NCBI GenBank assembly: GCA_036499395.1
Contig: DASYDW010000134.1
Coordinates: 62,001 to 126,000, forward strand
Length of the DNA stretch: 64,000 bases
Origin: Pirellulales bacterium
GTDB taxonomy: Bacteria > Planctomycetota > Planctomycetia > Pirellulales > JACPPG01
Direction: 5' to 3'
The notes under the pieces are model-generated. The model was given only the letters and a program-made list of their open reading frames with translations. It made no database searches and had not been told where the DNA came from. A program made the position numbers and the translations under genes. Positions 39,471-47,566 of this stretch are shown here, piece after piece. Positions within the stretch are counted from its first letter, which is position 1, and each line of letters begins with the position of its first letter.

Positions 39471-40154
39471 TTAACGGTGCTGTCGCGAGCGAGGAGCGCG
39501 CCGAGCCTGACCGGGCGTGTCATCGCGAACGAGTTGGCCGCCGCAATTCAGGCAGCGCAGGTTGATTTCCACGGCCGCGCGAATATTGACGCAGCCGCAG
39601 GTCCACTTCTTGAGCTTGGCCGTGCTGCGAGAAGCAACAGTCACCGGCTGCACCTCGTCGATCGGCACGTCAACGCCGTGCCGCAGAAGTAGCTCTTTAA
39701 AACGGCTGTGAGCCTGGTGCGCGGTTACACCGCGCCGATCGATATCCAGGCCCAGCTCAGCCGCCTTGGCGCGAAACTCGCTGTTATGAAAATTCCGCTT
39801 GCCGGGCGTTCCGTGCGCCTGTTGCCAACCGTGCAACAGTTCGTGCAACAGCGTGCCCAGCACTTCCCAGCGCGAGCGGCTGCCGTCGAGGTAGAGCGTA
39901 TTGAAGGCAATCTCGCCCCGCAGACCAAACTTGTTGTGCCCATTGCGAAACTGCGCGTAGCGAGTTCGCGGCAGTTGTTCGATACAGAGGACGATCTCGG
40001 GGATGTCGAGTTTAAACTCGACAATGTACCGCTCGGCCCAAGCCTGCAGCTCGGCGACCAGGTCCCGCCCAAACCACGGTTCGTCCCGCTGATGGCGGGC
40101 CAATTCGGGATAGACACTGCCAGCCGCTGCTTGGTTGTTGAATGGCTGAACCAC
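39471..40154 (-). CDS. SprT-like zinc metallopeptidase
   Basis: A 227-residue protein with the SprT-like layout: the zincin motif LLHELLHGWQQAHG near residue 103, an N-terminal helical part, and a C-terminal zinc ribbon (WTCGCVN ... LRCLNCGG). SprT/Spartan proteins act on DNA-protein crosslinks in eukaryotes; the bacterial role is less certain. It begins at the GTG at 40154 with an AGGAG site 7 nt upstream and heads the gene train behind the TTGGGACA cluster. Confidence 0.83.
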   Translation of the reverse strand: MVQPFNNQAAAGSVYPELARHQRDEPWFGRDLVAELQAWAERYIVEFKLDIPEIVLCIEQLPRTRYAQFRNGHNKFGLRGEIAFNTLYLDGSRSRWEVLGTLLHELLHGWQQAHGTPGKRNFHNSEFRAKAAELGLDIDRRGVTAHQAHSRFKELLLRHGVDVPIDEVQPVTVASRSTAKLKKWTCGCVNIRAAVEINLRCLNCGGQLVRDDTPGQARRAPRSRQHR

Positions 40155-40212
40155 GACAAGGCTCCTCTCGGGCTCGGTGACCGAATCAGGTCACGCTCTA
40201 CCCTTGGGGGCC

Positions 40213-40380
40213 TTGGGACAACGCTGCGCGCGGTTGGGACACCTCGTGTCCCAACGCCAATGAACAATAAGGGCGCTATGTCACGGACACCGCAATCAAG
40301 GAACGGTCGACGAACGTCGAATCGCTGTCAGAAATAGCAACGCTACGATTGGGACGCACAAAAAAAGTTTGGTGTCCCAA
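40213..40380. promoter_or_regulatory. Cluster of TTGGGACA/TGTCCCAA motifs, including a perfect palindrome
   Basis: The 8-mer TTGGGACA occurs at 40213-40220 and 40234-40241, and TGTCCCAA at 40247-40254 and 40373-40380; TTGGGACG is at 40349-40356. The middle pair forms a perfect palindrome at 40233-40255 with 10-bp arms and a 3-nt spacer. The cluster lies between the NACHT stop and the SprT start, and so upstream of the ParB gene train. It could be an operator or a ParB-binding site. Confidence 0.65.
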
Positions 40381-40403
40381 AGGCGTCGCGTAATGGCAGC
40401 AGC

Positions 40404-43400
40404 TTACGGCCGTGGGTGTTTTGGTTCCCGCCGATAGAGACCGATCCGGCGAAGCAAGGCGGCTAGCTCGGTCCGGTCCTTGAATTGCCGTTCGATTCGG
40501 CTGAGGATTTTTCGCCAGCTTTCCCACTGAGGAAATTCTCCCGGCAGGCAGTTCTCGACGATTCTGGACCAGCTCTCGCCGCGCTCGCCGTTCCAGCACG
40601 CTTTGGCCGTGTCGTAGATTTTCTTGTGGGTGTCGCCCCGATGGCACAGGCCACCCTCATGGACAATCGACCAATAGCAGCGCAATATCTGCCGTGACCT
40701 TTCCGGAAGTTCATTGATCACGTCCGCGATCTCAGGAGCGGGGGGCGGCGCCGGCTGTGCAGCATTAACGCCCGGCAGCCGCGCAACTTCTTGTCCCTCG
40801 GCGTCGACAATACGGTCAGCAAAGACCAGCCAACCCGAGCGTACCGCCTTTGTACGCAACGCCCCTTCCACCACTTCACATTCCCGAGGAAACGGCAATA
40901 GCTCTGCGGGCGCGATTTCCACCAGCGTATTGGCCAGTGCCTGGGCAATACGTTCTCTCGCACGCGGATCAGCGTCGGCCAGCCAAGCCTCGTCGTCGAG
41001 AGCCGTATTCAGAGCGCGCGTCGCCGCATGTCGCGCTGCTGTATCATTCGCGAACCTTACTAGCGCCACCGCAAGCTGCACTTGCTCGGCCGGCAAAGAC
41101 TGTGGCGCGTCGGCAAACGTTGCCAACTGGTCCCGGGCCAGCATGAGCGTCGCCGGTGCCAAGAATTGTTCCTTCGCTCCTTCGACCATGCTGAGCGCGC
41201 GTGTCAACACCTGCGCCATCTCGCAAGCACTTGGTGACCGATCATCGAGGGCTCGCTTGACCAGCTTGTGCAAAAACTCGCTGGCGTCACGTAGCTCCCG
41301 CGCCGAGGCCTGTGGCAGCAAGCGCAAGTAGATTCCCAGCAGATCGGTTCTTCGCGTTCGATCGCGACTGGCGAGCGTCTTCTGATTGAGCCAGGCCAGC
41401 GGCACCCGTAGCGAACGTTGGACGGCCAGTTGCAAGAGCATGTCCGCAACCTCGTTCGATTGCTCTGTCGCGATTTCGGCCACAATCCGTTCGAGCAATT
41501 GTCGGTTCGCCACACTTGTCAGCACACGAACCGCCAAGGCTCTGGTGCTCGCCGGGGCCGCAGCGTCTTGTGCAATGCGACCGATCAACCGTCCGCCATC
41601 TCGAATCGGAAAACCTTCGAGCGCCGTGAGGAGGAATTCCACCCGCGCGTGATCGGCCGGCAGAACGGCCAGACGTCGCAACAGCCGATCGCGGCCTCTC
41701 GGATCGAGGGCCCGCTGCGAGGCCTCGCAGTGGCGCAGGACATGCGCCGCCATCCGGGCGCATCGATCGGGCACTTGTCGCAGACCGATGACATAATCCA
41801 CGAGCGCGTTGACGGATGGCCGATCGCCAACGGCACCCAGGCTATCGATGGCTTGCTCGCGCAGCTCGATCGCCACCGACGGGTTTTCGACAATCGTTTT
41901 GAGGAGGTCGACCGCATCGCTGTCTCGCGCCGCTCCGGCCCGCATAATCGCGTGCCGACGTTCCTCCTCTGCGACCTCTGGATCGGCGACGATACGACGG
42001 ATTTCCTGACATTCTTCTGCGCTAGCGCCGCCGCGCACGGCGAAACCGGCTACGTCCGCCCAGGCGCCCGTCAACAGGGCATCGAGCCCCTGCTCCCGGG
42101 CAATCGGCGCCGGCACCGACTCAAGCAGACAATTCACGGCCCAATTATCGAGCTGTCGCGCCCGCAGTGCCCGTCGCGATAGGTCGATGGGGTCCAGTTC
42201 GGCGTAGGCACGCACCGCGCCTTCCACGAGCGCCATGTCGCGATTCTCTTCAATGACGCGCCATAAAGAATCTCGTAAGAAGTGTCCCAACGGCTCGCTT
42301 CCCTTCCAGCGGCCTGCCGTAGCTAGCCGGGCCACCTTTAACAGCACCCGTTGGAACCGATCTTGGGCTTCGATCCACTTCACAGCCAGAGTCTGGCATT
42401 GCTCTTCGGCCTCTCCACCTATCCCGGCCAGAAACTCCAGCACGATCAGCCGGCTGGCTGACGCAAATGCACGATCCAAGAAGTTCACGAATTCATCACC
42501 AGATAACTTGCTGGCATGGCACGCCGCAAAATACTCCGTGAACGTGGCATGCAGGAAGGCGTGCTCGTCGTAAACCGGATCGATGCGATTCACGAACCGG
42601 CTGCGCAGGACCGCTGCGGTCGAGCGCGGCGCCAGACTCTCCGCCAGTTCATCGCTGCCAAACAAGTAACGCGGCCGGCCGGCGAAGAGCAGTTGATAGG
42701 CCAGGCGTCGCAGGCCCGTGATATGTTCACTCACTAGTGGATCTTCTCGGCCGCGATCTCGCTCGTATTGTTCTCGAATCCAAGCGGTGATTTGCCGATA
42801 GAGTCCGGCCAGTGAGTGCGCGGCGCGAATGTCCCCTTCGCGCGCGAGCACACGCACCAACAACCCCAACAGAAACGGATTTGCTGCCATTGTCTGCAAA
42901 TCCGCATCGGTGGCGATCCGCTTCGATACAATTTCGGTCAAGTCCGCACGGCCGAGATTGTGGAGTGTTTTGCGGACCAGATCTTCGCGCGCACGGTCCG
43001 CTAGACCGGCAATGGTATAGAAATCGATCCGGCCGCGGTCCTGAACTTCGCGCGGGAGCCCGGCTGGCCGCGAGGTAATGATCGTGACAAAGTTCGCCGC
43101 CTCGGCTTTGATGCGATCGCGAACCGTCGCCCGCTGTGCCAGCGGCACCTCGTCCCATCCATCCAAAAGCAAAAGTATCCGCCCCTGCTGCATCGCCAGG
43201 CGGCGCAGCCAAAACACCGCTGGTCGCCAATCCTTGATCTCAACGCCGAGATTGTGAAAGAAGAATTCCAGCAGCGAAAGCTTGGCGCGTTCTGTGAGCA
43301 CTGCGGCATAGGCGCTCAGCTTGATCGTCACCGCCCAGTCGAAGTCGGCACACTCTCCCCGTCGGACGGCGCGGGTCAGCCATTGGATCAATGTTGACTT

Positions 43401-44072
43401 GCCACTGCCCGGCGCTCCAATCACCAGGCACGTTTCCAGGGTGCGCGAAACCATAGCGGAAATGCTCACCGTCGGATACCTCCCGCTCCGTGCATCGCGG
43501 GCGAGCTGTCGCTCGCTCGTATCGTCCTCGGCGCCGACCGCCGCCGGATGGTTCTCCGGAAGCGCCTGCAATTCGACGAACACATCGTCGATCTCCGCGG
43601 CCGCTTCACCTGGGATCGCATTGGGAAGCTGCCGCCAGCGGGGGCTATTTTCCAATTGCTCGAACCACAGCGACAGCCCATAGGCATACAGCCGTTCAGC
43701 ATCGCCTTCATTAAAGCTCGTGTTCTCGCCTGGAACTGCAAAGGGAGCACCAACCATTTCCGCCGGGGATCGAGTTGCCGTGCGGCCCTGCTTCAAGACA
43801 CTTCGCGCGCTCGCGCGTAGCTCTGCGACTGTTACCACGCCCGCGGAAAACTCCTCGGCCCAGCGTTGCATGACAGCCGGGAGCGATTCCCACGCTGCAC
43901 GTGGCAGAATATCGAGCAGCACGATCGACAGTGCGTTGCGATCTTGCAATTCCTGCGGGCTCATCCGCTCGTCGTGCCCGGGCCATACCCCCAATTCGGC
44001 TGCCGCCAAGAGCGCCCAAGCATGCCGCAGCACGTCAACCGACATTGGATCGGATCCATCCCTGACAGTCAT
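40404..44072 (-). CDS. NACHT-type ATPase with C-terminal helical repeats (candidate defence or signalling STAND protein)
   Basis: A 1222-residue protein. Roughly residues 1-200 form an uncharacterised N-terminal part. The NACHT ATPase has Walker A GAPGSGKST at about 219-227 and Walker B ILLLLDGWDEV near 300, followed by TIITSRPAG (sensor-like). After the ATPase come about 650 residues of helical, HEAT-like repeats (REQAIDSLGAVGDRPSVNAL, RALAVRVLTSVANRQLLERI). The C-terminal 150 residues are distinct. STAND ATPases of this build include bacterial antiviral NACHT and Avs proteins, where the repeat part senses a ligand; that role here is inference. The ATG at 44072 is chosen because the upstream 101 codons overlap the divergent gene and look non-coding. 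Confidence 0.8.
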   Translation of the reverse strand: MTVRDGSDPMSVDVLRHAWALLAAAELGVWPGHDERMSPQELQDRNALSIVLLDILPRAAWESLPAVMQRWAEEFSAGVVTVAELRASARSVLKQGRTATRSPAEMVGAPFAVPGENTSFNEGDAERLYAYGLSLWFEQLENSPRWRQLPNAIPGEAAAEIDDVFVELQALPENHPAAVGAEDDTSERQLARDARSGRYPTVSISAMVSRTLETCLVIGAPGSGKSTLIQWLTRAVRRGECADFDWAVTIKLSAYAAVLTERAKLSLLEFFFHNLGVEIKDWRPAVFWLRRLAMQQGRILLLLDGWDEVPLAQRATVRDRIKAEAANFVTIITSRPAGLPREVQDRGRIDFYTIAGLADRAREDLVRKTLHNLGRADLTEIVSKRIATDADLQTMAANPFLLGLLVRVLAREGDIRAAHSLAGLYRQITAWIREQYERDRGREDPLVSEHITGLRRLAYQLLFAGRPRYLFGSDELAESLAPRSTAAVLRSRFVNRIDPVYDEHAFLHATFTEYFAACHASKLSGDEFVNFLDRAFASASRLIVLEFLAGIGGEAEEQCQTLAVKWIEAQDRFQRVLLKVARLATAGRWKGSEPLGHFLRDSLWRVIEENRDMALVEGAVRAYAELDPIDLSRRALRARQLDNWAVNCLLESVPAPIAREQGLDALLTGAWADVAGFAVRGGASAEECQEIRRIVADPEVAEEERRHAIMRAGAARDSDAVDLLKTIVENPSVAIELREQAIDSLGAVGDRPSVNALVDYVIGLRQVPDRCARMAAHVLRHCEASQRALDPRGRDRLLRRLAVLPADHARVEFLLTALEGFPIRDGGRLIGRIAQDAAAPASTRALAVRVLTSVANRQLLERIVAEIATEQSNEVADMLLQLAVQRSLRVPLAWLNQKTLASRDRTRRTDLLGIYLRLLPQASARELRDASEFLHKLVKRALDDRSPSACEMAQVLTRALSMVEGAKEQFLAPATLMLARDQLATFADAPQSLPAEQVQLAVALVRFANDTAARHAATRALNTALDDEAWLADADPRARERIAQALANTLVEIAPAELLPFPRECEVVEGALRTKAVRSGWLVFADRIVDAEGQEVARLPGVNAAQPAPPPAPEIADVINELPERSRQILRCYWSIVHEGGLCHRGDTHKKIYDTAKACWNGERGESWSRIVENCLPGEFPQWESWRKILSRIERQFKDRTELAALLRRIGLYRREPKHPRP

Positions 44073-44171
44073 CGAGATTCCCGGCGGAGCGAAGTGTAAC
44101 GGTCGAGGAAAATACTGTACTTCTCGGGTGGTTCTGCTAAGCCGGCAGGGAAAGGAGCGCGACCGTTCACC

Positions 44172-44597
44172 GTGAAGAAGACACCGATCGATCCCTGCCT
44201 GGCCAGCATGGCGGCCACATTTTACGAACCAGTGTATCAGCGTTTGCGCCAATGGCATCAGGGACGCACGGTCGATTTGCTCTGCTTCGTTCAGGCCACG
44301 AACGAGGCGACGCGCCAAGTTCTCAATGAATGCGGAGCCGTGCCCAGTCGCACCTTTCGGGCAGGATGCTTTCAAGAGATTTGGGAAGCTACCGCGCCCT
44401 ACGGCGGCCGCTTTCGCGATCTGCCGGCTTCACTCGATCAAGCGATCAGCCAGACTGTGGGCTGTCAGACAGGAAAATACCCGGCCACGGCCGGCTTCCT
44501 GCAGTGGGGCGATCACGAACAAGCGGAGCAGCTCCGCCGCCACGTGCCAAGCCAGCTACTCCTTGCCGCGCAAGCCAAGCGAGGGCGAACGCGTTAA
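44172..44597 (+). CDS. Small protein divergent from the NACHT gene, unknown function
   Basis: A 141-residue predicted protein (GTG at 44172; ATG at 44208 alternative) with a tryptophan- and glutamine-rich mix (YEPVYQRLRQWHQGR, FQEIWEATAPYGGRF). It shares a roughly 100-bp promoter region with the NACHT gene. Its own strand is favoured over the antisense NACHT extension because that extension lacks conserved sequence. No family is recognised. It ends 8 bp before the convergent recombinase stop. Confidence 0.5.
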   Translation: MKKTPIDPCLASMAATFYEPVYQRLRQWHQGRTVDLLCFVQATNEATRQVLNECGAVPSRTFRAGCFQEIWEATAPYGGRFRDLPASLDQAISQTVGCQTGKYPATAGFLQWGDHEQAEQLRRHVPSQLLLAAQAKRGRTR

Positions 44598-44605
44598 CGA
44601 AGTGG

Positions 44606-45586
44606 CTACACCGAAATCCTCTCCACGATGTTGCGAGTTACCTGCTTTTGCCTGCGATCATATAGTTTCGTCACGCGGCTATCGGAGTGCCCCAATAAGT
44701 ATTGGACATCTTCTAGCGCCACGCCTTGGAGGAGCAAATCCGTCGCCGCGCAGGCACGGAACGAGTGCGGCGAAATGATTGTCGGCAATCCGGCGGCCTG
44801 GAGCCGTCGCTTGACCATCCGACAAATATCGACGCCGTTCATCGCTCGTGTTGAGAGTTCCGGCTTGCGTCCATCGACGGTACGGAACAGCGGCAAGTCG
44901 CTCGGCCCGGTTTCCGCTTGCGCAACATGAATATACTCCTGTAAAAATGCCTGCAAGTCGGCACGGACCGGAATCGTCCGGGCCTTGCCCCCTTTCTCCG
45001 AAAATTTCAAGACGAACTGCGTCCCTTCATTCACGAAATCCTTCGCGCGCAGCTTGGCCACGGCGCCGGCACGGGCGGCCGTGTAGATGAGGGTGGCGAT
45101 CAGCGCCCTGTCTCGCAGGTCGACGACCGACTTGATCTTGATCGATGCCATTAGGTTGCGAGCCTGGGCGACGGTGATCTCCGGGGTGCGCCCTTCGATC
45201 GCCGAAAAGCGTTCGGTGCGCACCGAACGGGCAGGATTGAGAACTACGACGTGGCGTTCCACCAGCACATCAAAGAAGGCTCGGATGCCCGATAGGTAGA
45301 CTTTCTTACTGGGAGTCGTGATCGTCAGTTCGTCGAAATACTGGCCCATCAGCCCGGGCGTGATGCGATTCAAGTCGACCTGATATTGTTCCGCCCAGTG
45401 GAGGAAATGCCGCACGGCATGCAAATAGGCGCGCCGTGTGTAGCCGTTGCGAAGCCGGCCGAGAAAGAATTCTTCCCAGGCGAAGCCGGCGGCGGCTCCC
45501 GCCTCGCCGACAAGCGTGGGCAGAATCAACGCTGGGTTCTGCTTTCTTTCGGTTGTTGTAATCGCCTGCTGACCATTATACCGCAT
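44606..45586 (-). CDS. Tyrosine recombinase (XerC/XerD-like)
   Basis: A roughly 326-residue tyrosine recombinase. The N-terminal SAM-like domain is FFLGRLRNGYTRRAYLHAVRHFL; the catalytic residues are seen as ARAGAVAKLR (Arg I region), SPHSFRACAATDLL (HxxR box), LLGHSD and the nucleophile tyrosine in TKLYDRR. It resembles element integrases. The start is uncertain: ATG at 45586 or GTG at 45604. Confidence 0.83.
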   Translation of the reverse strand: MRYNGQQAITTTERKQNPALILPTLVGEAGAAAGFAWEEFFLGRLRNGYTRRAYLHAVRHFLHWAEQYQVDLNRITPGLMGQYFDELTITTPSKKVYLSGIRAFFDVLVERHVVVLNPARSVRTERFSAIEGRTPEITVAQARNLMASIKIKSVVDLRDRALIATLIYTAARAGAVAKLRAKDFVNEGTQFVLKFSEKGGKARTIPVRADLQAFLQEYIHVAQAETGPSDLPLFRTVDGRKPELSTRAMNGVDICRMVKRRLQAAGLPTIISPHSFRACAATDLLLQGVALEDVQYLLGHSDSRVTKLYDRRQKQVTRNIVERISV

Positions 45587-45670
45587 AGACAGCCCGATTA
45601 TCACTATATAGATGCCTGTCGGCGCTGGTTGCGCCGTGTGACCTGTGCGGGAAACCGTCTTGAGCCAGAG

Positions 45671-46054
45671 TCATCGAATCAACTCCACGCTTACGTCAAG
45701 CCGCACCTCTTTCCAACGCCGATCAGCCGTCAGGATGGTTGCCCCCCGCGCCGCTCCGAAGGCCAAGCAGACGCAGTCAGCATACGAGAGGCCCAGCGTC
45801 CTGGTCGTCGCATGGAGTACAGCGGCCGTTTCCGCCAATCGCCGGTCGACCGCTTCCACCCGTGGAAACGCTTCGCGCAAAAAACCCTGTACCTGGTCGG
45901 CCGGCATCTCGTACCGCACGAGCTTGGAAAACGCTTCCAGCAGGTTCAGCGACACGACCAGGCAATCGCCACGCACCTTGGCCACGCGTTTTTCGCCGGG
46001 CTCGCCACGCGCAAAGGCCAGAACGGCTGACGCGTCGGCGACAAACTCACTCAC
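45671..46054 (-). CDS. vapC: PIN-domain toxin (VapC type)
   Basis: A 127-residue PIN-domain ribonuclease. FVADASAVLAF gives the first acidic residue, LNLLEAFSKL the second, GLSYADCVCLAFG the third and LTADRRW the fourth. VapC toxins cut tRNA or rRNA and are silenced by the cognate antitoxin. It starts at GTG 46054, 8 bp inside the preceding antitoxin gene. Confidence 0.85.
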   Translation of the reverse strand: MSEFVADASAVLAFARGEPGEKRVAKVRGDCLVVSLNLLEAFSKLVRYEMPADQVQGFLREAFPRVEAVDRRLAETAAVLHATTRTLGLSYADCVCLAFGAARGATILTADRRWKEVRLDVSVELIR

Positions 46055-46301
46055 GCGTTGCCTCAGCCCGCCGTTCAGCGAGCAGCTCTTCGACCAGGCT
46101 TGTCCCCTTGGGTACTTTCGTTGCCAACAGCGCGCGGAACTCAGCGAGCGTCGTATCGAACGAATGCAGTTCGACTTTCTTGTCGGCCACGTCGACGATC
46201 AGCGTGTCGCCGATGTCGATCTTCAATTCCCGGCACGCCTCGGCCGGCAATACCACGCGCCTGCCATCCGAGACGCGCACGTGGAAGATTCGATGCTCCA
46301 T
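46047..46301 (-). CDS. vapB: AbrB-type antitoxin (VapB)
   Basis: An 84-residue protein with an N-terminal AbrB/SpoVT swapped-hairpin DNA-binding domain (VRVSDGRRVVLPAEACRELKIDIGD) and an acidic C-terminal toxin-binding helix. It overlaps the vapC start, a standard antitoxin-toxin arrangement, and should autoregulate the pair. Confidence 0.82.
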   Translation of the reverse strand: MEHRIFHVRVSDGRRVVLPAEACRELKIDIGDTLIVDVADKKVELHSFDTTLAEFRALLATKVPKGTSLVEELLAERRAEATRE

Positions 46302-46536
46302 GCCCCAACTCTCCTCAACTGGTTTCCTCTAGCAACCGTGCCACAGTTGCCCAGGTCAGTCAAGGAGAATCGATCGCGCCATGCAGCGGGTCTGTTTCCA
46401 CTGGCCGCTGATAAGTCCCTTTATGTGCTGCGAACGCTTCGAGTACAATTGCGTCGCACTATAACCGTTCGTCCTAAATGGCACTTTTTCTTTCAGAACA
46501 GTTCAATACCATCCCTCTGACTCGCAATCGCAAGAA

Positions 46537-47049
46537 GTGGTGTCACTCGTTAACCCTCGATACGACACCGATCTAGCTGCCCTCGATGGTTCATGGAAAA
46601 CCAAGTCGCTAGTAACGCGTGAGACAATCGTGATTGTGACCGCAGACACCTGTGTTGCCGAACTGTTGGACCGCCCAACTGCAGCTCGGATACGTGACGC
46701 AATCGACCGCCGCGGCACGCCCCACCCCCGACGGCGGGCAATTATCATCGGCGACGCAACCTGGGCGAGTGAGCCATTCAGAAATAGCTCACCAATAATT
46801 GCTATCGGTGGCCAAGAAATTCAACGAGGACTCACAAACCGCGGCGTCTCGTGCGATTGCGCCGCCGGGCTTAAATGTGGCCTGAGAGTTTGCCTAATAT
46901 TAATACGCAAACCACGTAAATCACCGGCGACAATAGTAGTAATATCACACCCCAAAGTACGTAGTAGAATATTGGGCGCACCTGACTATAATCTTTTTGA
47001 GCCTGTACCGGATTGGCAGAAAGATAGATTCTTGCTCCTGGAAGACTAG
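46537..47049 (+). CDS. Conserved-looking hypothetical, C-terminus doubtful
   Basis: A 170-residue frame. The first 110 residues are protein-like (TIVIVTADTCVAELLDRP, RRAIIIGDATWASEP, IIAIGGQEIQRG). The last 60 overlap the antisense membrane-protein gene and look less like coding sequence, so the true gene may be frameshifted or truncated near 46866. Function unknown. Confidence 0.4.
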   Translation: MVSLVNPRYDTDLAALDGSWKTKSLVTRETIVIVTADTCVAELLDRPTAARIRDAIDRRGTPHPRRRAIIIGDATWASEPFRNSSPIIAIGGQEIQRGLTNRGVSCDCAAGLKCGLRVCLILIRKPRKSPATIVVISHPKVRSRILGAPDYNLFEPVPDWQKDRFLLLED

Positions 47050-47320
47050 TGATAATAAACACCAGAACGCCTATTGCTACATACCACCAAGCATGAATGT
47101 TGGAAATAAATGCAGCTACAGCTAACCTTGGTCCCCAAGAGCCGCCCCGGAATATCATAAGTGCGCTGACTATTATGATGCCAGAAAGGAAGTAAGCTTG
47201 AGGTTTATGCTGGGGGTGAACAATTAGGGCAAGCCCGCATAATGCACCGAATATCAGAAGCCCTAATGATAAAAGGGTAAGATACCATGGCCTTGCGGGG
47301 TTTAAGTTGTCAGCTTCCAT
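46871..47320 (-). CDS. Small membrane protein of unknown function
   Basis: A 149-residue protein with four hydrophobic segments (LTLLSLGLLIFGALCGLALIV, FLSGIIIVSALMIF, WYVAIGVLVFIITSL, VILLLLSPVIYVVCVLIL). Codon use is AT-richer than the surrounding genes. The 3' third overlaps the opposite-strand frame ending at 47049. No family is recognised. Confidence 0.6.
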   Translation of the reverse strand: MEADNLNPARPWYLTLLSLGLLIFGALCGLALIVHPQHKPQAYFLSGIIIVSALMIFRGGSWGPRLAVAAFISNIHAWWYVAIGVLVFIITSLPGARIYLSANPVQAQKDYSQVRPIFYYVLWGVILLLLSPVIYVVCVLILGKLSGHI

Positions 47321-47430
47321 GGAATTTATTGTAGCGAAAGACTCTTAAGAAATGGTAAATCGCCGGGTTACCTCATATATTTGTTAATGATCACCACACC
47401 TGACCCACGTAGGTCAATTCCTGATGATCG

Positions 47431-47448
47431 CTAGTCCTTAATCAAGCG
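47431..47448. repeat. Left terminal inverted repeat of the IS element
   Basis: CTAGTCCTTAATCAAGCG. It matches the right repeat in 17 of 18 positions. Confidence 0.75.
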
Positions 47449-47486
47449 TACTCTGAGCGCGTTGCTCTGGGCGGGCACAAAAAAAA

Positions 47487-47566
47487 ACTCGAAATCCTTC
47501 GGTGATTTGTGAGGTTTGATGACTGATCAAACCCATCAACCCACGCACCAAGGAGGGATTTCGAGT
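47487..47566 (+). promoter_or_regulatory. Stem that can mask the transposase start
   Basis: ACTCGAAATCC (47487-47497) is the exact complement of GGATTTCGAGT (47556-47566), which contains part of the ribosome site and the GTG at 47565. Transcripts entering from outside would fold and hide the start, a common safeguard in IS elements. Confidence 0.55.

Noticed and set aside
44075..44375. Extended N-terminus of the NACHT gene (101 extra codons)
   Set aside because: The segment overlaps the divergent small gene, lacks protein-like character, and the ATG at 44072 has a plausible ribosome site.
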